Assembly (NCBI GenBank): GCA_034003765.1
Contig: JAVEXZ010000009.1
Location: forward strand, 1-64,000
DNA length: 64,000 bases
From: JAAZGD01 sp034003765
GTDB lineage: Bacteria; Bacillota; Clostridia; Peptostreptococcales; Anaerovoracaceae
Direction: 5' to 3'
In this document: positions 52,489-61,184 of the stretch, one piece after another
Layout of the letters: each line of letters begins with the position of its first letter
How positions within the stretch are numbered: the first letter of the stretch is position 1
Made by a program: the position numbers and the translations under genes
The notes under the pieces: model-generated
Database searches by the model: none
Told to the model about the DNA's origin: nothing
Seen by the model: the letters and a program-made list of their open reading frames with translations, nothing else

Positions 52489-53841
52489 TTAATATACGTA
52501 GCCATTTTCCCTTAAGAACTTCTTGAGATTATCATGGGCCCACATTATAGTGTTTGCGTATATGGGTTCGTAGCCACCTTTGTTTTCATTGGGTATCCCC
52601 ATCTGATAGGCTGATAAGGCCCTGATTTGATCTCCCTTGTAGCCATCTAGCATCTGTGCGTAATACATTGCTCCAAAGTCAATATTCTTTTTGGGGTCCA
52701 GTAGGTCATCTTTTGAAAGGCCATAACCCCTGCCTGTAGCCTCCATTATCTGCATCATTCCTGTAGCACCTGCATGGCTCACTACATCCTTTCGAAACCT
52801 AGACTCACACTGGGATAAAGCCATAAGCCATTCAACCTCAATAGCGTTTTCCCTTGCTGCATTCTTGAAATAAAATGTGTACTCCTGAGCAACGCTAGGA
52901 CGAATGTTTGGGTTTCTGGAACGAATATATTCCGCCAAACCCTGGTTAAATTTTGACTCTTTTTCACTCCAAAGTGACAGGGCTGTAATATCTGGTAATG
53001 TACTTATACAAAGTCCATAATTTGGATCAGCATAGACATCCCACTGAAAAACTGGGTCCTCCATCAAGGCTTTTATAGGGAGGTAAAATACCCCGTCATC
53101 TCCTTGAAGTGCTGGCAAGCCCAGCAAAGACATTCCACCTAAACCTTTAGGGTCTAATTTCTCCTTTGGAATCCCATGAAAAACTTGAACATCATATCTT
53201 TCTGTAACCCTTATGGATTCATCCCCTCTTTTTACCTCCTGAACTTCTAGCTGTTCTCTTACAGGTATTTTTTTAGAGATGAAAATATAGGGTTCTTCTC
53301 TGCTAACCTTGTAGTCAAATCCCAGTATATCTCCTAGGGCTTCACTTACAGGAACATAGGCAGAATCAAGATAAATAAAGAAGGGGTTGTTGAGATAATA
53401 GTTCACAATTTTAGTACCATTAATGTTTATATCTCTAACATAAAACCGGGTTCCATCTTCTATCAGCAGATTTTCCTGTTCCTGGGGTCCTACAGAATTG
53501 GCAGTCAACATTACAACCACAAGGACAGCCAAGAGAACCAGACCCATTCTTAGAGTTAATACTAAGGTTTTCTTTGCAATATTTTTTTTGCTTGTTTTAG
53601 TGTCTGCCCCTAACTTTGTGCTTTTTTTAGTTTCTGGCACTGTATTCGTGTTTTCTTTCATATCTGTTCCTGTATCTGTATTTGTATTTGCTTTCATATC
53701 TGTTCCTGTATCTGTATCTGTATTTGCTTTCATATCTGTTCCTGTATCTGTATCTGTATTTGCTTTCATATCTGTTCCTGTATCTGTATCTGTATTCGCT
53801 TTCATATCTGTTCCTGTATCTCTTTTCTTCTTTGTTTGCAT
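52489..53841 (-). CDS. Membrane-anchored lytic transglycosylase with N-terminal repeats
   Basis: The 450-residue protein starts with about five copies of a 12-residue repeat (TDTDTGTDMKAN) in the cytosolic tail, then a membrane helix (about 92-115). A beta-rich region resembling copper-amine-oxidase N-terminal stalks follows (about 130-290). The C-terminal SLT domain (about 315-440) has catalytic Glu in LMALSQCESRFRKD and GATGMMQIM. It should cleave peptidoglycan outside the membrane. GGAGGAG precedes the ATG. The repeat lies entirely before the helix. Confidence 0.9.
   Translation of the reverse strand: MQTKKKRDTGTDMKANTDTDTGTDMKANTDTDTGTDMKANTDTDTGTDMKANTNTDTGTDMKENTNTVPETKKSTKLGADTKTSKKNIAKKTLVLTLRMGLVLLAVLVVVMLTANSVGPQEQENLLIEDGTRFYVRDININGTKIVNYYLNNPFFIYLDSAYVPVSEALGDILGFDYKVSREEPYIFISKKIPVREQLEVQEVKRGDESIRVTERYDVQVFHGIPKEKLDPKGLGGMSLLGLPALQGDDGVFYLPIKALMEDPVFQWDVYADPNYGLCISTLPDITALSLWSEKESKFNQGLAEYIRSRNPNIRPSVAQEYTFYFKNAARENAIEVEWLMALSQCESRFRKDVVSHAGATGMMQIMEATGRGYGLSKDDLLDPKKNIDFGAMYYAQMLDGYKGDQIRALSAYQMGIPNENKGGYEPIYANTIMWAHDNLKKFLRENGYVY
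53655..53825. repeat. 36-bp in-frame repeat in the lytic transglycosylase gene
   Basis: Four to five 36-bp units, each ctttcatatctgttcctgta plus tctgtatctgtatttg-like sequence, encode 12 residues on the minus strand. The period is a multiple of three, so length changes would keep the frame. Confidence 0.9.
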
Positions 53842-53934
53842 TTATAGTCTCCTCCTCAAAGGTCTTCTTATTATACAAAACCCTAAAGAAAAAGTATATA
53901 CCAAGGTCCTAAGGGAAAAGTATATACCAACTTC

Positions 53935-53963
53935 TTTGCAAAGCTATTTTTCGGTGCTATAAT
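53935..53963 (+). promoter_or_regulatory. Promoter directly in front of the MFS start codon
   Basis: TTTGCA (53935-53940), 17-nt spacer, extended TGcTATAAT (box 53958-53963). Transcription is expected near 53970, one base before the GTG at 53971. Confidence 0.65.
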
Positions 53964-53970
53964 TGCTTTC

Positions 53971-55197
53971 GTGGGTAATATGAATGAAACGGTGAAAATA
54001 TGGGGCCGAGAGATTCAAAAGGATCTTCTGGTTTTCCTCATTATAAGTGTCTTGCTTGGTGTTGTAAGTGCAGTGGAAGCCACCTCTTTAAACAATAGGC
54101 TCTATGAAGATTTGGACTTTACTGTTATGCAAAGAGCAATGCTAGAAACCCCTCGAGAACTTCCAGGGCTTTTAAGCGTTGTTATTATTGGATTTATGAA
54201 CTCCCTGGGAGACATTAAAATTGCTGCTGTGGCAAATATTGTGGGAGGCTTCGGACTCCTTCTTTTTGGCATGGCTCCTAACCAATTTTCTTTTATACTA
54301 ATTACCTTGGTAATATACTCTACTGGTCAGCACCTATATCTTCCATTAACCAACACCATTGCCATGACCTTTGCCAGTGGTGAAAACTATGGCCAGCGCC
54401 TAGGACAGGTTCAAAGCTTAGGAAGTATTTCAATTATTGTTGCTGCCGCCCTTCTTTACTTGCTATATAAACTCTTTGATGTAAGCTATCAAACGGTTTT
54501 CACCATTTCTGGGATCGCAATGTTACTGGCTGGTTTTCTGTTTTTGGTTTTAGACAAGGGTGGAAGCCGGGGAAAGACTGTTGCCCGAAGAAAATTTATA
54601 GTGAGACGGGAGTTCAAGCTTTACTATATACTTGCCACCATTAACGGAGCAAGAAAACAAATTACCATTACATTTGTACCTTGGCTTTTGATAGACACCT
54701 TCCAGCAACCTGTAACCACTATTACTGCCCTCTTCTTTGTGGTTTGCATTCTCAATGTATTCTTTAAGCCTTGGTTCGGCAAGCTAATTGATAGAAAGGG
54801 TGAGCGCACTGCCCTTCAACTTGAGTCTATAGTAATGTTTGTTGCTTGTCTGGGCTTTGCCTTTGCTAAAACAATCTTTTCCCCACAGGTGGCTTTGATT
54901 GTAGTTTTTCTCTGCTATATAATTGATAAACTAATGGAATCTGCCTCGATGGCAAGGGCCACTTACGTAAGGAAGCTTTCTAAGGAGCCTTCCGATGTAG
55001 CAAGAACCTTGGCTACAGGCCAAAGCCTTGACCATGCCATCTCTATGATGATTCCACTTTTGGCTGGCTATGTATGGTATTCCAATGGCCTTAATGGTTA
55101 TGTGTATGTATTTTTAGGTGCCCTAGTAATCTCCTGGATCAATTTTTATGTAGCTAGCAAAATCCCCAAAAAAGCAAATAGGCAACCAGTAAATTGA
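53971..55197 (+). CDS. Major facilitator superfamily transporter, probably leaderless
   Basis: The 408-residue protein has 12 predicted membrane helices and the MFS loop-like GKLIDRKGERTAL between helices in the second half. It opens GNMNETVKIWGREIQKDLLVF. There is no ribosome-binding site before the GTG at 53971 and the start of transcription should fall at the codon itself. An ATG three codons later is an alternative. The substrate cannot be assigned; a truncated N-terminal loop is not evident. Confidence 0.85.
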   Translation: MGNMNETVKIWGREIQKDLLVFLIISVLLGVVSAVEATSLNNRLYEDLDFTVMQRAMLETPRELPGLLSVVIIGFMNSLGDIKIAAVANIVGGFGLLLFGMAPNQFSFILITLVIYSTGQHLYLPLTNTIAMTFASGENYGQRLGQVQSLGSISIIVAAALLYLLYKLFDVSYQTVFTISGIAMLLAGFLFLVLDKGGSRGKTVARRKFIVRREFKLYYILATINGARKQITITFVPWLLIDTFQQPVTTITALFFVVCILNVFFKPWFGKLIDRKGERTALQLESIVMFVACLGFAFAKTIFSPQVALIVVFLCYIIDKLMESASMARATYVRKLSKEPSDVARTLATGQSLDHAISMMIPLLAGYVWYSNGLNGYVYVFLGALVISWINFYVASKIPKKANRQPVN

Positions 55198-55550
55198 TGA
55201 CCTGAACAAACCACTCTTCCCTGACATACTGCGAAACTTATAAACTCAGTACATGCAAAGTTAAACATAAATCTCAGCTATTATAAACACTGTTAATTGA
55301 TCTATCCTTTTGAAAAAATATTAGCAAATTGGCAATTTGCATATCCCATTAAATAAAACCCCGAGAATAGAAATGTTCCGAGGTTTAAGCTACTACTATG
55401 CATATCCAAACACTTATATATTTCCTGAATTCTCCAAAATTTTGCCTAAAGCTCATGTCAAGTTGCCAGATTCCTTGTAAGTTTACCCAACTCTCTGTTT
55501 AGTTTGCTCAAAATATCTAGCGTTTTCTTCAAAATATTATAATAAGCAGT
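55198..55550. other. Convergent intergenic region, MFS / DUF6506
   Basis: This 353-bp AT-rich spacer contains an inverted repeat gcaaatt/aatttgc (55324-55340) and the minus-strand terminator at 55356-55386. No gene or tandem repeat is visible. Confidence 0.55.
55356..55386 (-). terminator. Terminator downstream of the DUF6506 gene
   Basis: Minus strand AAACCTCGGAA / TTCTCGGGGTTT stem with one bulge, followed by TTTTATTT. It lies about 165 nt past the stop. Confidence 0.6.
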
Positions 55551-55832
55551 TTATCCTTTTTCATGAAGAATCTTTACAAGGCCCACATCTACCGCCCCAT
55601 CAATTTCATCATAAACACGCTTGGCCATAGTCTCATCAAATCCGCTGCAAAGTTCAATCAATATAACTCCCTTTGCTACCAAATCTTTTGCAACTTGGCA
55701 AGCCTCTTCTACAGAACTAACTCCTATCATGTAGTTGGTCAAGTCTGAAGAATCAATCTCTGTGAAATGATCATTTTTGTTTAGCCCTGGGGTTAAAACA
55801 ATGTAAGCACACAATTCTTTAACCATCTTCAT
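55551..55832 (-). CDS. DUF6506 family small protein
   Basis: The 93-residue protein has an alpha/beta layout, with ELCAYIVLTPGL at the start and SSVEEACQVAKDLVAKGVILIELCSGF in the middle; the ending is VDVGLVKIL. This resembles the DUF6506 family, of unknown function. AAGGAGG precedes the ATG at 55832 closely; an ATG two codons later is better spaced. It follows pgi on the other side of a short gap with the same orientation and may be downstream of it or independent. Confidence 0.65.
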   Translation of the reverse strand: MKMVKELCAYIVLTPGLNKNDHFTEIDSSDLTNYMIGVSSVEEACQVAKDLVAKGVILIELCSGFDETMAKRVYDEIDGAVDVGLVKILHEKG

Positions 55833-55863
55833 TCTCCTCCTTAATCTAGATCGGATATTTATC

Positions 55864-57123
55864 CTATTTCTCCAGTTCTTTTTTCATTTCTGCCTTGTAG
55901 GCCTCTACTCCTGGTTGGTTAAAGGGGTCAACCCCCATAAGGCTAGCGGTGATAGCGCAGGTTGTTTGGAAGAAGTAAAACAGCTGGCCCAAAATCCTGG
56001 GGCTCATACTGGGAATATTTATTTTCACCATGGGAACCCCTCTTTGCTGGTGGGCATTCATAACCCCTTGAAGGGCTGCACGATTAATCTGGTTCATGGT
56101 TTTTCCCTCAATGCCTGCCATGGAAGGGTCTTCATCAGAAGGAAGCAGGACATCTCCAGGGGGATTTTCTAAATCTAATATGGTCTCAAAAAAGATGGGG
56201 CTGCCTCCTTGAAGAAATTGCCCCATGCTATGTAAGTCCGTTGTAAATCCCAGGGAAGCAGGAAACAATCCCGTGTCGTCTTTGCCTTCGCTTTCCCCAA
56301 AAAGTTGCTTGAGCCATTCTGCGAAATATTGAAACAAGGGCTCGTAGCTTTCAAATATTTCAATTTCTTTGCCCTTTTGGAGCATAAGATAGCGAAGTAT
56401 TGCATAGTCTGGTAAGGCATGATCCCAACCAGAATCACAGGCCACTTCATAGGCTCCCAGCAGGATCTGTTTTACGGGTATTCCCACAACTGCCATGGGC
56501 AATAGTCCTACAGCTGTTAATACAGAGTATCTACCCCCTATATTTTTAGGTATAGAAAAATGAAGATAGTCCTTGCTGCGGCACTCTTGGCAGAGGACAC
56601 CTTCCTCCTCATCGGTTACAGCAAATATTCTCTTGGCAGCTTCCGCCTCTCCATACTTATTTATCAAGGCTTCCTTGAGTATAGAAAAGGCCAAGCGAGG
56701 CTCTATTGTTGTTCCTGATTTTGAAATCACGCAAATGCAAGTCTCTTTTTCATAGACTTCTTCTAATAGTTTTTGGTGCTGGGTACCACTAAGGTTATTG
56801 CCAGCATAACGAATTTCGGGATAACCAGGCTCAATTCCCAGGGCCTCAATGGCTGCCCGAGCCCCAAGGTAAGAACCCCCAATGCCCACAACCACAAATA
56901 ACTTGCACCGGCTTTGAATAGCCAGGGCTAGGGTTTCAATTCTCTCTACTTCCTCCATAAAATCAGAGTCTTCTTTTGCAAATTCTAGGGGCAAGGAAAC
57001 CCAGCCAGTAAAATCTTTTTCACCCTTCCAAAGGCTTTCTAAGATCTCATCCACTCTAGGTTTTAGCGCTTCATATTCCTCTTTTTCTAGGGTTCCTTTT
57101 GAGCAATCGATTCGAATATCCAT
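55864..57123 (-). CDS. pgi: Glucose-6-phosphate isomerase
   Basis: The 419-residue protein is shorter than the about 450 of most bacterial PGI. Signatures are VGIGGSYLGARAA, SKSGTTIEPRLAF, DLHSMGQFLQGG and the C-terminal GVDPFNQPGVEAYK. The catalytic Glu is expected in the GIEPGYP or LEEVYEK region and the Lys in VEAYK. It links glycolysis with the pentose phosphate and glycogen routes. It is separated from the upstream gene by a short degenerate repeat array. Confidence 0.95.
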   Translation of the reverse strand: MDIRIDCSKGTLEKEEYEALKPRVDEILESLWKGEKDFTGWVSLPLEFAKEDSDFMEEVERIETLALAIQSRCKLFVVVGIGGSYLGARAAIEALGIEPGYPEIRYAGNNLSGTQHQKLLEEVYEKETCICVISKSGTTIEPRLAFSILKEALINKYGEAEAAKRIFAVTDEEEGVLCQECRSKDYLHFSIPKNIGGRYSVLTAVGLLPMAVVGIPVKQILLGAYEVACDSGWDHALPDYAILRYLMLQKGKEIEIFESYEPLFQYFAEWLKQLFGESEGKDDTGLFPASLGFTTDLHSMGQFLQGGSPIFFETILDLENPPGDVLLPSDEDPSMAGIEGKTMNQINRAALQGVMNAHQQRGVPMVKINIPSMSPRILGQLFYFFQTTCAITASLMGVDPFNQPGVEAYKAEMKKELEK

Positions 57124-57129
57124 TTTCTT

Positions 57130-57226
57130 CTCCTGCCTTTTTTGTCAGTAACCGTTTTTGTTTCTAGCAACCGCTTTTGTTTCTACCACCGTTTTTTCTA
57201 GTAAACGTTTTTGTTTCTAGTGACCG
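57130..57226. repeat. Short degenerate repeat seeded by the preceding gene's stop
   Basis: Minus strand: AACGGTCACTAGAAACAAAA and four diverged copies with AACGTTTACTAG, ACGGTGGTAG, AGCGGTTGCTAG and AACGGTTACTGA cores, about 18-21 bp apart. The first copy is the end of the sugar-dehydratase gene (Gly-His-stop). Confidence 0.75.
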
Positions 57227-59121
57227 TTTCCATTGGGAGTATAGTTAGGCACCATTTCATGGAGCCATTCTTTTATTTCTTTGTCTCCTAGACAGCAGAG
57301 CTCATTTACCCTCTCATCTAGGCGGTTTTCGGTTTTCACCATATCTTTTAGTTCCTCACGGGCTTCTAAGGGATGGCCCACATAAATTTTGTCATGAGAA
57401 GTCTTCTCAACCCCTTCTTCATCTAAAAGAAGCTCTTCGAAAAGTTTTTCTCCAGGCCTAAGACCCGTAACAACAATATCAATATCAACATCTGGAACAT
57501 ATCCTGATAGGCGAATTACATTCTCAGCTAGATCCATTATTCGAACAGGCTCTCCCATATCCAAAACAAATATTTCCCCCCCCTTTGCCATGGCCCCTGT
57601 TTGGATTACCAACTGAACAGCCTCGGGAATAGTCATAAAGTATCGGGTAATATCTGGGTGGGTTACAGTAACTGGCCCACCACTTTCGATTTGTTTTCTA
57701 AATATAGGAATAACAGAACCATTGGATCCAAGAACATTTCCAAACCTAACTGCGGAAAAGCTGACCTTGGAAGTCCCCCGACTTTTTTCCTGGAGGATCA
57801 TCTCGGCAACCCTCTTTGTTGCCCCCATTATATTGGTTGGGTTCACAGCCTTATCCGTTGAAATCATGACAAATTTCGTTACTGCAAATTCTTCAGACAA
57901 GTCCATTACATTCTTGCTACCCAAAATATTGTTAAGCAAGGCTTCTTTGGGGTTTTGCTCCATTAGGGGAACATGCTTATGGGCGGCTGCATGAAAAACT
58001 ACATGAGGTCTGTATTTTTCAAAGACTTCCCTCATCCTGTCCTTGCTTCTCACAGACCCTATAACCACTTCGAACTCTAAGTCGGTAAAGGCCTGTTTCA
58101 TTTCGTTTAAAAGTTCAAAAACCGTATTTTCATATATGTCTAGGGCAATTAGTTTTCTAGGCTTAAATGTGGCAATCTGTCGGCAAAGCTCGCTGCCAAT
58201 GGACCCACCACCCCCTGTAACCATAACAATCTGATCAGATAGGTAGCCAGAAATTTCTCTGATGTTTATTTTAACTGGTTCTCTTCCCAAGAGGTCTTCT
58301 ATATCAACATCCCTAAGTTTGGAAATACTCACAGTTTCATTAATCAAGTCTATTAGGCTAGGCAGGATTTTAATCTTTGCCCGGGTTTTATTGCATTCAT
58401 TTACAATCTCTTGAATCACTTTTCTGCTAGCCGATGGAATAGCTACAATGATTTCCGTGATCCCGTACTTTCTTGCCATAAGACGAATACTACTAACATC
58501 GCCTACTACCTTAACCCCATTAATACGGCTTCCCAATTTGGAAGGATTGTCATCAATTACTATCACGGGTTTTTTACCGTATTCTGGATGTTGCTTCATC
58601 TCCCTTATCATGGAAGCCCCCGCATCTCCAGCACCTATAATCATTACCTTGGAAACATGGCTACCCATTAAGTTATGGCGGCCCAATGAAAACACTGTGC
58701 TGTTAAAGGCCCCTGGAGTTCTCATGCTTCTTATAATTCGATAAAATATTCTTGACCCCCCTACAAGAACCATAATTAAGAGGCCAGCAATAATATATAT
58801 GCTGCGAGGTACCGCCTGCTGTGTAAATGTCATGTATCCTAGAATCAGAAATTCTGAAGCCAAGGCTGCCAGTACTATTTTTACAAGCTCCTGGGTTCCT
58901 GCATAACGCCACATACTGGTGTAAATCCCTAGAGTCCCAAAACAAGCAAGGGTTATTAGGGTTATAGGGGCAATGTTGCTAGCATAAACTGCAAACCATA
59001 TTTCAAACTGGGTGCCGTCAACCTCAAACTCAAAGCGCAAAAGGTAAGCCCCAATGTAGGCAATGTTAATTATCAACATATCCAAAATTACCAGCAGGGT
59101 TATTCTAATTGGTTTTGCCAT
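57217..59121 (-). CDS. Membrane nucleotide-sugar dehydratase/epimerase, CapD/PglF type
   Basis: The 634-residue protein has four N-terminal membrane helices. A first Rossmann-like region (IIGAGDAGASMIREM, about residue 150) precedes the SDR domain (VTGGGGSIGSELCRQI, about 285; ISTDKAVNPTNIMGATKR around the catalytic region). This is the layout of UDP-HexNAc 4,6-dehydratases such as PglF, used for bacillosamine-type sugars or capsule. The ATG at 59121 begins AKPIRITLLVILD; a TTG at 59127 is better placed after GAGGA. The stop lies in a repeat core. Confidence 0.92.
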   Translation of the reverse strand: MAKPIRITLLVILDMLIINIAYIGAYLLRFEFEVDGTQFEIWFAVYASNIAPITLITLACFGTLGIYTSMWRYAGTQELVKIVLAALASEFLILGYMTFTQQAVPRSIYIIAGLLIMVLVGGSRIFYRIIRSMRTPGAFNSTVFSLGRHNLMGSHVSKVMIIGAGDAGASMIREMKQHPEYGKKPVIVIDDNPSKLGSRINGVKVVGDVSSIRLMARKYGITEIIVAIPSASRKVIQEIVNECNKTRAKIKILPSLIDLINETVSISKLRDVDIEDLLGREPVKINIREISGYLSDQIVMVTGGGGSIGSELCRQIATFKPRKLIALDIYENTVFELLNEMKQAFTDLEFEVVIGSVRSKDRMREVFEKYRPHVVFHAAAHKHVPLMEQNPKEALLNNILGSKNVMDLSEEFAVTKFVMISTDKAVNPTNIMGATKRVAEMILQEKSRGTSKVSFSAVRFGNVLGSNGSVIPIFRKQIESGGPVTVTHPDITRYFMTIPEAVQLVIQTGAMAKGGEIFVLDMGEPVRIMDLAENVIRLSGYVPDVDIDIVVTGLRPGEKLFEELLLDEEGVEKTSHDKIYVGHPLEAREELKDMVKTENRLDERVNELCCLGDKEIKEWLHEMVPNYTPNGNGH

Positions 59122-59164
59122 TTTCAAATACGTTCCTCTCTTTTGTTTTATTTTCTTAACAGCC

Positions 59165-59565
59165 GACTTCTCCAAACACTCAGTCTTTCTTGGCCTCTTG
59201 TCTTGTCTCCACCACAGCGGACTTCACCAAACACTCAGCTTTTCTTGGCCTCTTGTCTTGTCTCCACCACAGCGGACTTCACCAAACACTCAGCTTTTCT
59301 TGGCCTCTTGTCTTGTCTCCACCACAGCGGACTTCACCAAACACTCAGTCTTTCTTGGCCTCTTGTCTTGTCTCCACCACAGCGGACTTTACCAAANNNN
59401 NNNNNNNNNNNNNNNNNNNNNNNNNNNNNNNNNNNNNNNNNNNNNNNNNNNNNNNNNNNNNNNNNNNNNNNNNNNNNNNNNNNNNNNNNNNNNNNNACCA
59501 AACACTCAGTCTTTCTTGGCCTCTTGTCTTGTCTCCACCACAGCGGACTTTACCAAAAGCACAGC
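59165..59565. repeat. 55-bp tandem repeat interrupted by an assembly gap
   Basis: Core agcggacttcaccaaacact is repeated at 59165 (diverged), 59220, 59275 and 59330 at 55-bp steps, and the same unit continues after the gap. It fills the 5' leader of the dehydratase gene and the space down to the next gene. The first diverged unit adjoins the dehydratase start. Confidence 0.9.
59397..59496. other. Assembly gap (100 N) in the 55-bp array
   Basis: The gap is flanked on each side by copies of the 55-bp repeat, so its true size is unknown. Confidence 0.98.
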
Positions 59566-59603
59566 TTTTCACTTTTTCTTCTTCTCTTTGTTACTTTATC
59601 AAA

Positions 59604-60503
59604 TTAGTTGAGCTTATCTTCCACTTCGGGCTCTGTTGCCAGGGCCAGTAAATTATCTGCCTCTTGTATCTTTTCCAAGCTCTGGGGTTCCTCAGGAACA
59701 TTCGTTGTATAAGTGACCTTTTCTTTTCTCATGAACTCCTTTATCCTATCCACGTGGATACACATACCGAAGTTTAGGTGGCTTACACCGCTATACATGC
59801 CATAGACCACTCCATTTTCATCAAAGAGAGGTCCCCCCTCTTGTCCACGAAAACCTGGCGTCACCAGCTCTATTCCCACGATACCATCAGGGCCTCCAAC
59901 CAGCCTACTTACCATTCCGCTTAATGGAAAACGTGGCATAGTAGAACGACCTTCTTTTGTCCATTGGATATTGTCCGTCTCTATATCATATTCGAAATTC
60001 TTGAATTCAGGAAAAGGAAAGCCGAGGCGACAAAGGGTTTTCCCAGGCTTTAAGTCCTGGCTGTTTCCAGAAAAAACCGCTACATTTTGGTAGCCCAAAC
60101 TGTTAAAGCCCTCAAAGTGAACTAGGGCTAGGTCCAGCTTGGGATGGAGTTTGCAAGTTACTCCCTTTATTACATCAACACAACCCACAAAGTTAACCTT
60201 TAATTGGGCCACTGCATCCGAATTATATTGGAACAACTCCTCCAGCTGCTTTACTCCTTGCTCAAAGTGAAAACCTGAAGGGATTAGTTTTTTCTTATCC
60301 AAGAATTCAGCATATTTTTTATCAATATTCCCCGCATCCAGGATCATTTTGGCAACGCCTTTAGATGTTACTGCCCACCCATCATTATTAACAAAAAAGA
60401 GTGTGGCAGAACCTGGGCTCACCTCTGACGTTCCATATTTTCTCATAATCGTAAAAATAGGCCGAGTGTATCCCCCCACCCGCTCTATAGCATCTACAAA
60501 CAT
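59604..60503 (-). CDS. Trypsin-like-fold protein lacking catalytic His and Ser
   Basis: The 299-residue protein resembles a cytosolic trypsin/S1-fold protein: GWAVTSKGVAKMI, LDLALVHFEG and GQEGGPLFDENGVVYGM. In active proteases these would be the TxxHV, DLALL and GxSGGP motifs. The His position appears to be Gly, Asp is retained, and Ser is Glu in GQEGGP. A Cys-containing insert (about residues 80-115) precedes the Asp motif. It has no signal peptide. GACAGGAGG precedes the ATG. The role is not known; it may be a binding or scaffold protein. Confidence 0.75.
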   Translation of the reverse strand: MFVDAIERVGGYTRPIFTIMRKYGTSEVSPGSATLFFVNNDGWAVTSKGVAKMILDAGNIDKKYAEFLDKKKLIPSGFHFEQGVKQLEELFQYNSDAVAQLKVNFVGCVDVIKGVTCKLHPKLDLALVHFEGFNSLGYQNVAVFSGNSQDLKPGKTLCRLGFPFPEFKNFEYDIETDNIQWTKEGRSTMPRFPLSGMVSRLVGGPDGIVGIELVTPGFRGQEGGPLFDENGVVYGMYSGVSHLNFGMCIHVDRIKEFMRKEKVTYTTNVPEEPQSLEKIQEADNLLALATEPEVEDKLN

Positions 60504-60529
60504 AGTTACCTCCTGTCATTCTTTATGAA

Positions 60530-60538
60530 ATTATACCA
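60530..60538 (-). promoter_or_regulatory. Extended -10 promoter of the inactive-protease gene
   Basis: Minus strand TGGTATAAT with the box at 60535-60530, about 27 nt upstream of the ATG. The -35 region is poor. Confidence 0.55.
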
Positions 60539-60657
60539 TAGGCCTCCATAAATAAAAAGAAGATGATATGTTTAATCCTACCTAGCCTAGGGCATAAATA
60601 CATTTAGATTGAGTTAAATCATATAATTATAAATTCTAATAATATTGGAGGTAAAAA

Positions 60658-61038
60658 ATGGGTAATGAACTAAAATTTTTCAGGTGTGAACATTGTGGGA
60701 ATATTATTTATTTCCTTCACGATTCAGGAGTAACTGTTCAGTGCTGTGGTGATGATATGGGTATGATTGAGCCCCAAACTGCAGATTCTGCAGGTGAAAA
60801 ACATGTACCAGTGGTTACACAGGATGGGAACAAGGTAAATGTTAGAGTTGGATCTGTAGACCATCCAATGGAACAAAAACACTATATTGAATTCATAGTA
60901 TTGCTAACAGAAAAGACGGTTCAGATTGCTTATTTGAAGCCTGGTGAAGAACCTGCAGCAGATTTTGCACTCCTAGATGGAGACAAGGTTGTTACAGCTT
61001 ACGAATATTGCAACATCCATAGTCTTTGGAAGTCATAA
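60658..61038 (+). CDS. Desulfoferrodoxin / superoxide reductase
   Basis: The 126-residue iron protein detoxifies superoxide in anaerobes by reduction instead of dismutation. The N-terminal desulforedoxin domain has Cys pairs (FRCEHCG and VQCCG). The catalytic domain has the iron ligands: His in EKHVPVV, two His in VDHPMEQKHYIEF, and Cys-His in YCNIHSLWK. Thus it is of the two-centre (class I) type. TTGGAGG precedes the ATG. It stands alone with its own terminator. Confidence 0.95.
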   Translation: MGNELKFFRCEHCGNIIYFLHDSGVTVQCCGDDMGMIEPQTADSAGEKHVPVVTQDGNKVNVRVGSVDHPMEQKHYIEFIVLLTEKTVQIAYLKPGEEPAADFALLDGDKVVTAYEYCNIHSLWKS

Positions 61039-61069
61039 AATAGCCATCAACATTTCCACATAATAGAAG

Positions 61070-61112
61070 ATACCCCGGACTTATGGATTATTCCCTAATT
61101 CGGGGTATTTTC
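61070..61112 (+). terminator. Terminator after superoxide reductase
   Basis: ATACCCCG / CGGGGTAT stem of eight pairs over a long AT-rich loop, then TTTTC, 32 nt past the stop. Confidence 0.7.
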
Positions 61113-61184
61113 TTGATTTCAAGACCTCTTTGCCGTATAGTATAGCTAATCATTTATCGGAAAATGGATTGGAGAGATTTATTC

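Noticed and set aside
53498..53962. 154-codon plus-strand Ser/Val/Phe-rich frame
   Set aside because: It is the antisense of the lytic transglycosylase coding repeat and membrane helix.
59063..59651. Three long plus-strand frames across the gap
   Set aside because: They are repeat artefacts of the 55-bp array and include unknown residues from the N run.
60600..60657. PerR box before superoxide reductase
   Set aside because: The AT-rich ttataaattctaataa region matches fewer than ten of fifteen consensus positions, no better than AT-rich background.
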